A stretch of 54,362 bases of DNA from Christensenellaceae bacterium. GTDB lineage: Bacteria > Bacillota > Clostridia > Christensenellales > Aristaeellaceae. A program made the position numbers and the translations under genes. Below, one piece after another: positions 24,736 to 33,207 of the stretch. How positions within the stretch are numbered: the stretch's first letter is position 1; each line of letters starts with the position of its first letter. The notes beneath the pieces are model-generated. The model searched no databases. It was given only the letters and a program-made list of their open reading frames with translations, and was not told the DNA's origin. Location: assembly GCA_012518615.1 (NCBI GenBank), contig JAAYRU010000046.1, positions 1 through 54,362 of the forward strand, in the 5' to 3' direction.

Positions 24736-25581
24736 CTATATAATGCAGCTTTTATGGCGTGAAGCATGGCAGCATATGTTTATTGCAACAGGCAGACCCG
24801 CTATATGCGTTGGCGCATATTCTATATGCACTTTAAGCGCGGTTGTTCTGCCGCCAAGCCCGCCGGGGCCTATGCCAAGCTTATTTATACTTTCAAGAAG
24901 TTCATCTTCTAGCTTTGCGTAGTTTGTATCGGGGTTTGAATAGTCAAGCGGCTTTGCAGTACATTTTTTTGCCATGATAGCGGCTTTTTCAAAGCTGCCC
25001 CCTATACCTATGCCAATAATTATTGGGGGGCAAGGGTTAGGACCCGCTTTATCCACGGTTTCAAGCACAAATTTTTTTACACCCTCAACGCCATCTGCGG
25101 GTACTAGCATTTTAATTGCGCTCATATTTTCGCTTCCAAAGCCCTTGGCTATTGCAAGCAGCTCTATTTTATCTCCGTCTACTATGTTTACATGTATAAC
25201 AGCAGGCGTATTGTCGCCAGTGTTTTTGCGGTTAAAAAGCGGCTCCGCTACTATGGATTTTCTAAAATAGCCCTCATCATACGCTCTGCGTACGCCCTCG
25301 TTTATTGCGTTTTCTAGGCTTCCACCCTCTATATGTACATCCTGCCCTATATTAACAAATACCACCGCCATGCCCGTATCCTGGCATATGGGAAGCTTTT
25401 CTTCTTTGGCAATTTCATTATTTTGTATTATCTGTTCAAGTACATTCTTTCCTACGGGGGAGGGCTCATTTATAGCAGCGTTTTTTAAACAGGTATCTAC
25501 ATCCTTTTCTATATTAACGCCCGCATCAAGGAATAGCCTTGTTATTTCTTTTTGTATGGTTTCAGCCTGTACTATTCGCAT
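24736..25581 (-). CDS. Class I fumarate hydratase, alpha subunit
   Basis: The 281-residue subunit carries the oxygen-sensitive [4Fe-4S] cluster. Probable ligands are Cys in LPICQDTGMAVVF (about 79), NPCPPIIIGIGIGG and AIMAKKC or INICCHASRHK. Other family signs are GVRRAYDEGYFRKS and GSENMSAIKML. Two-subunit class I fumarases are typical of anaerobes. They can serve the reductive C4 branch, which fits the exported fumarate-reductase-like protein elsewhere in the window, although no link is proven. Tartrate dehydratase is the alternative. Confidence 0.93.
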   Translation of the reverse strand: MRIVQAETIQKEITRLFLDAGVNIEKDVDTCLKNAAINEPSPVGKNVLEQIIQNNEIAKEEKLPICQDTGMAVVFVNIGQDVHIEGGSLENAINEGVRRAYDEGYFRKSIVAEPLFNRKNTGDNTPAVIHVNIVDGDKIELLAIAKGFGSENMSAIKMLVPADGVEGVKKFVLETVDKAGPNPCPPIIIGIGIGGSFEKAAIMAKKCTAKPLDYSNPDTNYAKLEDELLESINKLGIGPGGLGGRTTALKVHIEYAPTHIAGLPVAINICCHASRHKSCII

Positions 25582-25595
25582 AATATCATACCTTT

Positions 25596-26762
25596 CTAAA
25601 TAATTACTACCTGTTCTTCATATGCTATTTTAGGGCACTCTCCTGCGCCTATCTGCCAAAGCTGCTCAGAGAACATGTCTTCTTTCATTATCAAATCTTT
25701 ATTTCTAGCAGGTCTGCTTATAAGAGGCATATCTTTAGATATTGCGCTTAATAGAGGAGCTGCGCTATTTCTAAAGCCAAGCAGCCGTACATAATTAGGC
25801 TTATCGGAGCAGTTTTCATTGGTTAGTCCAACGAGTATATGGCTTAACGCTCTATCTATGCGCGTATATGGATAGCGCTTTGTTTTTATTAGAGATATAA
25901 GCTTATCCCTGCTATTTGCGCTAAGGGCACAATCGATAATCCTATTTTCAAGCCCTTCAGATATTTCGGGGGTATTTGTAAGTTCTTCAGCGTTTGATGA
26001 CAGTATCTTTGCTATAAGCGCATAGTCAAGTGCCTGCGGCTTATGGTAATAGCCCTCATTATATACTTTTATTACAATATTATAGCTTTCAGGGGGTAGT
26101 GCAGCTTTAAAAAAATCGGTATCGCCTTTAAGCAGTTTTTTTCTGATTATGCTTGCAGAAGGGGAGAAAATATCCTGCCCTTTATGGTAATCGCCCTGCC
26201 TTGCTATAGGAAGCGGCACAATATCGCTCTTAATATCTTGCAAAGCCTTTATATAGCAAAGCCCCAGTATAAAGTTAGGGGCGTTTATGCTGTTGCTATC
26301 TTCCAAATCTATAAGCTTTGAAAGCGCAATTCCGTGCGCCTTTGCAGAGGATACCCCGCCTGAAAGGCTTTCCATAAACAGCTCATCATACTCTTTAGAT
26401 TTTATTGCGTCTGCAGCGCTGTCAAGTATTGGCAGAAGTTCTTCCTCTACACCAAAGCACAGGTGAGTTACAACGCCTAAGCTGTTTAGCACACTTACTC
26501 CGCCCATTGCAAAGCGGTTTGCCTGAGCGCAACCGAAGCTATAGGGCAGCCCCAGCACCAAATCCGCGCCGCTTGCAAGCGCCATATGCGCCCTTGTATG
26601 CGTTGAAAACATGTGCGCACCGCCCCTTTGCGAAAACGCACAGCTTATTATGCATATTACATAATCGGCAGATTCCTTTGCTTTTATTATCTGCTTTTTA
26701 TGCCCTAAGTGAAAGGGGTCATATTCGGCTACTATGCCTACAACTTTAGGCGCATCGTTCAT
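25596..26762 (-). CDS. tmcAL: tRNA(Met) cytidine acetate ligase (YlbM/TmcAL)
   Basis: The 388-residue nucleotidyltransferase-fold protein activates acetate with ATP and acetylates C34 of elongator tRNA-Met. VGIVAEYDPFHLGH gives the HxGH nucleotide motif at the N-terminus (usual family form is AEYNPFHNGH). FSQRGGAHMFS and GADLVLGLPYSFGCAQANRFAMGG also match. The start has no clear ribosome binding site and sits 5 bases after dapB, so translation is probably coupled. It occurs in an operon with DAP genes without an obvious metabolic reason. Confidence 0.88.
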   Translation of the reverse strand: MNDAPKVVGIVAEYDPFHLGHKKQIIKAKESADYVICIISCAFSQRGGAHMFSTHTRAHMALASGADLVLGLPYSFGCAQANRFAMGGVSVLNSLGVVTHLCFGVEEELLPILDSAADAIKSKEYDELFMESLSGGVSSAKAHGIALSKLIDLEDSNSINAPNFILGLCYIKALQDIKSDIVPLPIARQGDYHKGQDIFSPSASIIRKKLLKGDTDFFKAALPPESYNIVIKVYNEGYYHKPQALDYALIAKILSSNAEELTNTPEISEGLENRIIDCALSANSRDKLISLIKTKRYPYTRIDRALSHILVGLTNENCSDKPNYVRLLGFRNSAAPLLSAISKDMPLISRPARNKDLIMKEDMFSEQLWQIGAGECPKIAYEEQVVII

Positions 26763-26767
26763 ATATA

Positions 26768-27517
26768 TCAGGTGTTTATATCGTTGAAATAATCACTCAT
26801 ATTATATAGTCCTGCGGGTTTATTAAGCAAAAATTTTGAAGCCTTAAGCGCACCTTGGGCGAATATGCCGCGGTTTTCAGCGTTGTGGGATATGCTTATT
26901 GATTCCCCATTGCCAAAGAAGCTGATTTCATGCTTGCCTGTAACGCTGCCCCCACGCAGGGAGTGCATACCTATATCCTTTGGCTCTCTTTTGCCGCTGC
27001 TTTTATCACGCCCCATTACAAGGCGGTTGTCATCGTCTTTTATTGCTTCATATAGGGATAGAGCAGTACCGCTTGGGGAATCCGCCTTTTTGTTGTGGTG
27101 CCACTCTATTATTTCTATATCATAGCCCTTTAAAAGCTTTTTTGCGTACTTTGAAACCTGCTCAAGTACGAATACGCCCATGGACATATTGCGGCTTCTG
27201 AATATTGCGGTTTTTTGAGACAGCAGTTTAATTGTATTCTCCTGTCCCTCATCATAGCCTGTCGCGCATAATACGGATGGAATACTATTCTCCTCTATGT
27301 ATTTTGAAAGAGCTGGGAAAGCTGCGGGCAGTGAAAAGTCTATAAGCACATCTGCCTTTTGCGTTACTTCGTCAAAGCTTTTATATATGGGGAAATCCGC
27401 ATATTTTTCACCGCTTGGGTCAACACCGCATACCACATCAAAATCAAAAGCGGAAGCCTGTTGTGCCACCCATCTTCCCATACGGCCACAGACGCCGGAT
27501 ATTATTAGCTTAATCAT
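26768..27517 (-). CDS. dapB: 4-hydroxy-tetrahydrodipicolinate reductase
   Basis: The 249-residue enzyme reduces the DapA product with NAD(P)H in lysine/diaminopimelate synthesis. The Rossmann motif is SGVCGRMGRWVAQQ; the catalytic and substrate motif is EWHHNKKADSPSGTAL. The C-terminal tetramer helix with FLLNKPAGLYNMSDY is intact. The start overlaps the dapA stop (ATGA), indicating coupling. Confidence 0.96.
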   Translation of the reverse strand: MIKLIISGVCGRMGRWVAQQASAFDFDVVCGVDPSGEKYADFPIYKSFDEVTQKADVLIDFSLPAAFPALSKYIEENSIPSVLCATGYDEGQENTIKLLSQKTAIFRSRNMSMGVFVLEQVSKYAKKLLKGYDIEIIEWHHNKKADSPSGTALSLYEAIKDDDNRLVMGRDKSSGKREPKDIGMHSLRGGSVTGKHEISFFGNGESISISHNAENRGIFAQGALKASKFLLNKPAGLYNMSDYFNDINT

Positions 27518-28395
27518 ATTAAACTAAGCTCCTTTAGGCACTGTTTAAGCGGATGCATTTCGCTTTCAGCCATAGGTATAAGCGGCAAACGGACTTCGTT
27601 TTCGCAAATGCCTATAAGGTTAAGAGCTGCCTTTAAGGGAATAGGACTTACCTTTGAAAACAGTAGGCGTATTAAGCGCATTAATTTAAGTTGTAAGCTT
27701 GCGGCGTATTTATAATCCCCATTTAGCATAGCACCAGTCATATCGCTGGTAAGTTTAGGCGCGACATTGCTAACTACAGATATTACCCCAAGCCCGCCTA
27801 TGCTCATAAAGGGTACTATGGTTTCGTCAGAGCCTGAATAAAAGTGCAGTTTATTATCGCAGGCTACCATCATATCAGCCTCAAGTGCCATATCTGAAGT
27901 TGCCTCTTTTACAGCTACTATATTATCAATCTTAGATAGTTTCCCTATTGTGTCAGCGCTTATGGTCATACCTGTTCTTGAGGGGACATTGTATACAATT
28001 ATAGGCAGCTCAGTATTTTCGGCAATCATGCGGAAGTGGACTACCAGCCCTTCTTGAGTAGTTTTATTGTAATAGGGGGTTACTACAAGCTGAGCATCCG
28101 CGCCAAGGCGCTTTGCTTCCTGCGCTTTCTCTATTACCTGCATAGTGTTGTTGCTGCCTGTGCCCGCAATTACAGGTACACGCCCATTAGCCTGTTTTAC
28201 GCAGCTTTCAACTACATTTGCCCATTCTTTAAAATTAAGAGTTGAAGGCTCGCCCGTTGTGCCGCAGGCAACGAGCGCTGAAACGCCGTTATCAAGCTGG
28301 TATTCTATAAGCTTTGCATATGCGTTTTCGTCAAATTGATTGTTTTTAAAAGGGGTGGCAAGTGCCGTTGCGCAGCCTTTAAATATTGCTTTCAT
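27514..28395 (-). CDS. dapA: 4-hydroxy-tetrahydrodipicolinate synthase
   Basis: The 293-residue TIM-barrel aldolase condenses pyruvate with aspartate semialdehyde. It has ACGTTGEPSTL (Thr pair), Tyr in PIIVYNVPSRTG and Schiff-base Lys in IVAVKEATSDM. I placed the start at 28395, where AGGAGG lies 6 bases upstream and the protein begins MKAIFKGCATALATPF. A longer frame would overlap asd by 110 bases and add unrelated sequence. It is separated from the asd stop by one base. Confidence 0.96.
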   Translation of the reverse strand: MKAIFKGCATALATPFKNNQFDENAYAKLIEYQLDNGVSALVACGTTGEPSTLNFKEWANVVESCVKQANGRVPVIAGTGSNNTMQVIEKAQEAKRLGADAQLVVTPYYNKTTQEGLVVHFRMIAENTELPIIVYNVPSRTGMTISADTIGKLSKIDNIVAVKEATSDMALEADMMVACDNKLHFYSGSDETIVPFMSIGGLGVISVVSNVAPKLTSDMTGAMLNGDYKYAASLQLKLMRLIRLLFSKVSPIPLKAALNLIGICENEVRLPLIPMAESEMHPLKQCLKELSLI

Positions 28396-28396
28396 A

Positions 28397-29479
28397 TTAG
28401 TCCTCCTTAGGTATATAGCCTTTTTTGCAGAGAAGTTCAGCGGTGAGCACTGCGCCGCCCGCGGCGCCGCGAAGCGTGTTATGGGATAGGCATACAAAGC
28501 GCCAGTCAAATATATTGTCCTCCCTTAGCCTACCCATACAAATAGACATGCCGTTTCCAAGCATTCTATCCAGCCTTGTTTGGGGGCGGTCTGCCTCTTC
28601 AAAATATTTAAGGTATGGATCTGGGCTGCTTGGAAGGGAAAGGCTTTCTATGGGAGAAGGCGTATTCCATGCGGATAGTATATCCTCTTTACTGGGCTTA
28701 TTTTTAAAGGATACGGAAACCGCCGCCATATGCCCATCTAAAACAGGCACTCTTATGCACTGTGCGCTAATGGTTGGCTTATCAGAAAGAAGAATAGCGC
28801 TCTTGTCATCGTTTAGTTTTCCCCATACTTTAAGGGGTTCTATTTCGCTCTTTTCTTCCTCGCCGCCGATATAAGGGATAATGTTATCCTGCATTTCGGG
28901 CCAAGTTTCAAGCGTTTTGCCTGCTCCGCTTACCGCCTGATAAGTACATACAGAAAGCTTATCTATGCCAAATTCGATTAGCGGGTGCAGGGCGGGTACA
29001 TAGCTTTGTATGGAACAGTTAGGCTTAACAGCTATAAAGCCGGTTTTAGTACCTAACCGCCTTTGCTGCGCGGGAATTACATCAAGGTGATTTCCATTTA
29101 CTTCAGGGATTATCATAGGCACATCGGGCACCATGCGACAGGCGGAGTTGTTGCTAACTATTGGCAACCCTGCGGAGGCGTATTTTTCCTCAAGTTCCCT
29201 TGTGGCATTTTTATCAAGCGAAATAGCGCAGAAAGCAAAGTCGGAGCAAGCCTTTACTGCCTCTATATCGTATGAATCAAGCACTGTTAGGTTTAGTACC
29301 TTATCCGTGTAGGCGTTTAAGCTTTCAGGGCTTGTAAGCTCGTAGAACTTTTTACCTGCGCTCCTGCTGCTTGCGGCAAGGCAGCTTATTTCAAACCATG
29401 GGTGGTTTTGAAGCAGCTCTATAAAGCGCCTGCCTACCATGCCGGTTGCGCCTATTATTGCAACACGCCACTTAACCAT
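28397..29479 (-). CDS. asd: Aspartate-semialdehyde dehydrogenase
   Basis: The 360-residue enzyme reduces aspartyl phosphate to aspartate semialdehyde. It has the N-terminal GATGMVGRRFIELL, catalytic Cys in KPNCSIQSYVP and the QAVSGAGKT segment. The length and the LNLTVLDSYDIEAVKACSDF pattern point to the archaeal/fungal-type branch rather than the common bacterial one. It supplies DapA, encoded next. An 8-base overlap with the isomerase gene upstream suggests one transcript. Confidence 0.93.
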   Translation of the reverse strand: MVKWRVAIIGATGMVGRRFIELLQNHPWFEISCLAASSRSAGKKFYELTSPESLNAYTDKVLNLTVLDSYDIEAVKACSDFAFCAISLDKNATRELEEKYASAGLPIVSNNSACRMVPDVPMIIPEVNGNHLDVIPAQQRRLGTKTGFIAVKPNCSIQSYVPALHPLIEFGIDKLSVCTYQAVSGAGKTLETWPEMQDNIIPYIGGEEEKSEIEPLKVWGKLNDDKSAILLSDKPTISAQCIRVPVLDGHMAAVSVSFKNKPSKEDILSAWNTPSPIESLSLPSSPDPYLKYFEEADRPQTRLDRMLGNGMSICMGRLREDNIFDWRFVCLSHNTLRGAAGGAVLTAELLCKKGYIPKED

Positions 29480-30278
29480 ATATAGCCTCCAGACTTAGCC
29501 TTGCATCTTCCATGGGACCATTAGATGTGGGTTCGTCCTGCTCTACAACAAACCACTCAGCTCCCGCTTTAATGCCGGCATCAATCAGACCCTTTACATC
29601 CTGCACGCCCTGTCCTACAGGCAGGAAGGTGAACTTCTTATCTTGTGAGGCTTTCTTATCTATGCCAATAAGGGCATAAGGGTCTCCCTCTATTTTAACG
29701 CCGTTATAGTCTTTAAGGTGTACAACGGGCGCTCTGCCTGTGTATTTGAGCAGGTAATCTATAGGGTCTACATCTGAGTAGTGTACCCAGCAGGTGTCTA
29801 TCTCGGTTTTAAGTATATTTTCAGGCACTGCGTCATAGAGGAAGTCTAGCCCATACATGCCGGATATTTTTTCAAACTCAAAATCATGGTTATGATATAG
29901 CAGCTGCAAGCCGTTTTTCTTGCACTCTACACCTGCTTCATATATGAAGCGAATCATTTTAGCAAAACCGGGGAAACCGGGTCTATCATTCTCTTCAACA
30001 TAGGGGACTACTATGTATTTGCAGCCTATAGCCTTATGGAAGGAGATAATATCGCTTAAATTGCTCTTAAGGTCCTTAACAGGCACATGGCTTGATACCG
30101 CTTTTAGCTTGGTTTCAGAAAGCATATTGTTAATTTCATCTGCGCTATGTCCAAAGAAACCTGCAAACTCAACGCCTTTATAGCCCATTGCGCTAAGCTG
30201 TTTGAGTACGCCCAGCATATCCTTTTCCACCAGCTCCCTTGCGGAATATAGCTGGTATGCTACATTAATGTTTTTCAT
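29472..30278 (-). CDS. Sugar phosphate isomerase/epimerase (AP endonuclease 2 fold)
   Basis: The 268-residue TIM-barrel protein is related to xylose isomerase-like and IolE/IolI enzymes. Likely metal ligands are Glu in GVEFAGFFG, His in HNHDFEFE (about 143-150), Asp/His around TEIDTCWVHYSD and Glu in EQDEP. The substrate cannot be named. It forms a pair with the Gfo/Idh/MocA gene (1-base overlap), a combination typical of inositol, 3-keto-sugar or similar carbohydrate breakdown. The promoter upstream of the pair probably drives the following DAP genes too. Confidence 0.85.
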   Translation of the reverse strand: MKNINVAYQLYSARELVEKDMLGVLKQLSAMGYKGVEFAGFFGHSADEINNMLSETKLKAVSSHVPVKDLKSNLSDIISFHKAIGCKYIVVPYVEENDRPGFPGFAKMIRFIYEAGVECKKNGLQLLYHNHDFEFEKISGMYGLDFLYDAVPENILKTEIDTCWVHYSDVDPIDYLLKYTGRAPVVHLKDYNGVKIEGDPYALIGIDKKASQDKKFTFLPVGQGVQDVKGLIDAGIKAGAEWFVVEQDEPTSNGPMEDARLSLEAIYG

Positions 30279-31372
30279 TATTGTCCTCCGTATTTTTCGT
30301 CAAAATAGACGGGCTTACCTGTCTTGGCGGATTCATACACGGCATCGAGTATCCTTGTAACTACAAGCGCTTGCATGGGGGTGACTATTATATCCCCCTT
30401 GCCAAGCACTGCATCAACAAATGCGCGCTGCTCAAGTACCTGCGCAGAATCGTTAGTGCCTGCGTAATAGTCTACATTATTTGCGGTAAGGTCGGGTATT
30501 TCGGTATACTGCCTGCCGTATTTAACGCCATTTATACGAAGACCATCGTGCATATCCGCCCCGCCCTTTGTGCCTGCAAGTACTGTTGAAGCCTCTTCAA
30601 CATCAAGCGTGTTTAGCGCCCAAGAGCTATTTAGCATAATAGTTGCGCCGTTTTTCATAACTATATAGCCAAAGGCGCTATCTTCAACGGTGAATTTTTC
30701 GGGGTCCCAGTCGCCCCAGGCGTTTGCGGTTTCAGTGTCGTTATTAAGTTTATGGTATACGCTACCTACTACATAGTTAGGGCTGTAGTTATCCATCATC
30801 CAAAGGGTGAGGTCCAGCGCATGTGTGCCAATATCTATAAGCGGTCCGCCGCCCTGCTCATATTCATTTAGAAATACGCCCCATGTAGGAACAGCCCTGC
30901 GCCTTATGGCGTTTGCGCGGGCTACGTAAATTTCGCCAAGGTCGCCATTTTCACATGCGCGTTTTAGGTAACGGCTGTCCGGACGGAAACGGTTCTGATA
31001 GCCTATAGTTAGTATTTTGCCTGTTTCCTCAGCAGCCTCAATCATACGCAGCGCCTCAGTAGCATTAATAGCCATGGGCTTTTCGCACATTACATGCTTG
31101 CCGGATTTCAGCGCGTCCACAGTAATATCTGAGTGGCTGCGGTTTGGCGTGCATATGTATACGGCATCAAGATTTAGCTTTAGTAAGTCCTTATAATCTT
31201 TGAATACTTTTGCGCCTTCAGCGCCGTATTCGTCGCGGGCTTTTTCCGCACGCTCTAAAATGATATCGCAAAATGCGAGCATATCTACATTGCCGAGTTC
31301 CTTCATTGCCGGCAGATGTTTTCCATTGGCTATACCACCGCAACCGATGATACCTGCTCTAATCTTTTCCAT
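30278..31372 (-). CDS. Gfo/Idh/MocA-family oxidoreductase
   Basis: The 364-residue NAD(P)-dependent sugar dehydrogenase has the Rossmann start RAGIIGCGGIANGKHLPAM, the CTPNRSHSD loop, EKPMAINATEA (catalytic Lys) and GGGPLIDIGTHALDLTLWMMD (active-site Asp and His). It oxidises or reduces a cyclic sugar or polyol; substrates in this family vary widely. It is the first gene of the ten-gene minus-strand run and has GGGGGG about 5 bases before ATG. Confidence 0.9.
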   Translation of the reverse strand: MEKIRAGIIGCGGIANGKHLPAMKELGNVDMLAFCDIILERAEKARDEYGAEGAKVFKDYKDLLKLNLDAVYICTPNRSHSDITVDALKSGKHVMCEKPMAINATEALRMIEAAEETGKILTIGYQNRFRPDSRYLKRACENGDLGEIYVARANAIRRRAVPTWGVFLNEYEQGGGPLIDIGTHALDLTLWMMDNYSPNYVVGSVYHKLNNDTETANAWGDWDPEKFTVEDSAFGYIVMKNGATIMLNSSWALNTLDVEEASTVLAGTKGGADMHDGLRINGVKYGRQYTEIPDLTANNVDYYAGTNDSAQVLEQRAFVDAVLGKGDIIVTPMQALVVTRILDAVYESAKTGKPVYFDEKYGGQ

Positions 31373-31401
31373 ATAATACCCCCCGTAAAGTTAATAATAA
31401 T

Positions 31402-31430
31402 ATTATAGTCCAATCAAAGGCTTTTGTCTA
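31402..31430 (-). promoter_or_regulatory. Promoter of the Gfo/asd/dap/fum/murQ operon
   Basis: On the minus strand TAGACA (31430-31425), 17 bases, TATAAT (31407-31402), 30 bases before the first ATG. Genes downstream overlap or are spaced by 14 bases or less as far as murQ. Confidence 0.65.
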
Positions 31431-31570
31431 TCGATTTGTGCCGAATATTAAGGCATAGCAATAGTTTTTTGTATACTGCTTTTTTAGTTTTAATATTAAC
31501 AAAAATATGAGCCTTAAATTTGTGTACAACATGAGTATAAATTGTAGACTTAAAAAATGCCCGGTTTTAA

Positions 31571-31599
31571 TTGACTGAAATTAAAAAAGATGGTATATT
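31571..31599 (+). promoter_or_regulatory. Promoter of tRNA-Ser
   Basis: TTGACT (31571-31576), 17 bases, TATATT (31594-31599), about 12 bases before the mature tRNA. Confidence 0.7.
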
Positions 31600-31610
31600 G
31601 CCATTTGCTT

Positions 31611-31701
31611 GGAGAGTTGGCCGAGTGGACTAAGGCGCACGACTGGAAATCGTGTAAGCGTTAATAGCGCTTCTAGGGTTCAAATCCCTAACTCTCCGCC
31701 A
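31611..31701 (+). tRNA. tRNA-Ser (anticodon GGA)
   Basis: The 91-base tRNA has acceptor pairs GGAGAGT/ACTCTCC, discriminator G, encoded CCA, the D-loop GGCCGAGTGG, anticodon GGA in ACGACTGGAAATCGT, a long variable arm (GCGTTAATAGCGC) and the T-loop GGGTTCAAATCCC. It reads UCC and UCU. Confidence 0.97.
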
Positions 31702-31708
31702 TATAGAG

Positions 31709-31737
31709 GGCGAAGCTTAAGGCTTTCGCCTGTTTTT
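31709..31737 (+). terminator. Terminator of tRNA-Ser
   Basis: GGCGAAGC (31709-31716) pairs with GCTTTCGCC (31722-31730) with one bulged T, then TGTTTTT. The stretch 31738-31848 up to the next gene holds nothing recognisable apart from its ribosome binding site. Confidence 0.75.
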
Positions 31738-31848
31738 CTTGTTGTAAACATATGCAATGAACAATATTAGTAAATAGGCTTATCTTGATGTCATATGGCT
31801 AAAATGTTACACTTATGTCTATAAATGGGGATATGGGGAGGTGTGTAC

Positions 31849-33021
31849 ATGCTTTTTAAATTTGATGAATCTTTTAGTGGTGAAATAAAGAAAATTCGCC
31901 TTGTGTCAAATTGCATATGTTTTGGTCCGTGTCCAGAACCTGAAGACGAGGTTGAGCAACATTTAACATTGAATAACAAGGGTCAAATTTGGTTTTCATC
32001 ATTTTGTTTTGGGCAGGGACATGGAAAGTATGAAAAATGTTATACACGCCGCATGTCTATAGATATGGACAAAGCTAAGTATGTGCTTAATGCTGTAGCA
32101 AGTGCGTTTGAAAACTTCGATCCTATGATTGTTACTGATGTTGGTACTTGGGATATTGAAATAACCGATACTTGTGAAAATAACTTCAAGTATACTGGAT
32201 CCTTATATGGTATCATAGATACTTATGAACAGAACTTATCAGACTTGATTCGTGATGAGCTACAAATGCCGGAATTGTTGCTTTTTGATGGAAATAATTT
32301 GCGTGATTTTATAGAGCGGTTTTCGCTTGTCTATCATAGGCATATAGTTTTCAAGCGTGAATCATCAGAAGAAGGAATGCCGGATGAATTAATATTGGAC
32401 TATTCCCAAACACTAATAATCGATAGGGAACAAGAACATATTGAGAATAAGATTAAAATAGGGTCTGAATGTATAGTAACACATACATATTATGTTGGTG
32501 ATGGTGTATCCGATTTGTTGGATCGTTTTAATGTGGATAATATGTTTTTACCTGTGCTTGAAGCTCCTGATGATGTTATTGAAGATGAAAATGATAAGAC
32601 GAGTTATATTGTGAGAGTTGAATTTAATAAGAAACCCGATATTGTTCTTAATGGTGTCTATGATAAATATGGTTTGCCTGAAAACTGGGCAGAGATAATA
32701 GATGAAATTTGGGATTTTATCAGCTACTATGGACTGGGTGGCGATATATTTAATCCTAAAATTTATAGAAAAATCAGGCGTAGGGTGTCGGACCTTATTT
32801 TTCTCTATGTTGAGTTTGGATATGGCGGAAAGGAATATTGCTACCTTGCTCAAGATGATGAATATTTCGAAGGTGATCTGGTTGATGTTCCGGTGGGTGA
32901 CGAAGGTAAAATTATTGTAGCTGAAGTTACCCGGGTAGTATATCTTCCGGCTGAAGAAGCGCCTTATCCTATAGATAAGATTAAGCAAGTAATAGGCAAA
33001 CATAAAAGGGAAAATAACTAA
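31849..33021 (+). CDS. Uncharacterised 390-residue acidic protein
   Basis: No family is recognised. The start at 31849 follows GGGGAGGTG; an ATG eight codons earlier overlaps that site. The protein is rich in Asp, Glu, Phe and Tyr, with no signal peptide or membrane segment. It has an N-terminal Cys cluster (SNCICFGPCPEPEDE, then FCFGQGHGKYEKCYTRR) that could bind metal, and a C-terminal half rich in Asp and Tyr (DFISYYGLGGDIF). Codons look more AT-rich and less AGG/ATA-biased than in neighbouring genes, and it sits just after tRNA-Ser. This suggests recent acquisition, but no integrase or att duplication is seen. Confidence 0.65.
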   Translation: MLFKFDESFSGEIKKIRLVSNCICFGPCPEPEDEVEQHLTLNNKGQIWFSSFCFGQGHGKYEKCYTRRMSIDMDKAKYVLNAVASAFENFDPMIVTDVGTWDIEITDTCENNFKYTGSLYGIIDTYEQNLSDLIRDELQMPELLLFDGNNLRDFIERFSLVYHRHIVFKRESSEEGMPDELILDYSQTLIIDREQEHIENKIKIGSECIVTHTYYVGDGVSDLLDRFNVDNMFLPVLEAPDDVIEDENDKTSYIVRVEFNKKPDIVLNGVYDKYGLPENWAEIIDEIWDFISYYGLGGDIFNPKIYRKIRRRVSDLIFLYVEFGYGGKEYCYLAQDDEYFEGDLVDVPVGDEGKIIVAEVTRVVYLPAEEAPYPIDKIKQVIGKHKRENN

Positions 33022-33037
33022 ATCAAGGAGGATAATC

Positions 33038-33073
33038 ATGTTGTATAAAAACGTGTGTAGAATAACCGCTTAG
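33038..33073 (+). other. Eleven-codon reading frame with a good ribosome binding site
   Basis: AAGGAGG is followed after 6 bases by ATG and ten further codons (MLYKNVCRITA), then TAG. It is too short to judge. It could be a leader peptide or the broken start of a second gene of the orphan unit. Confidence 0.25.
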
Positions 33074-33146
33074 ATATATTCTAAGAAACAATAGAAACTT
33101 TTGCATTTTTGTGCGAATTCCCGCCCTTTTTGTTACACTCAATTTC

Positions 33147-33175
33147 TTGCATTTGTATTAAGAACATGTTATTTT
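33147..33175 (+). promoter_or_regulatory. Possible promoter of the rbgA-hslU operon
   Basis: TTGCAT (33147-33152), 17 bases, TATTTT (33170-33175), 33 bases before the rbgA start. Confidence 0.45.
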
Positions 33176-33207
33176 GTATGTGATATTTTGTACTGAGGAG
33201 ATGAAGC

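Noticed and set aside
31702..33207. Integrative element bounded by a tRNA-Ser attachment repeat
   Set aside because: No second copy of the tRNA 3' end and no integrase gene were found up to rbgA.
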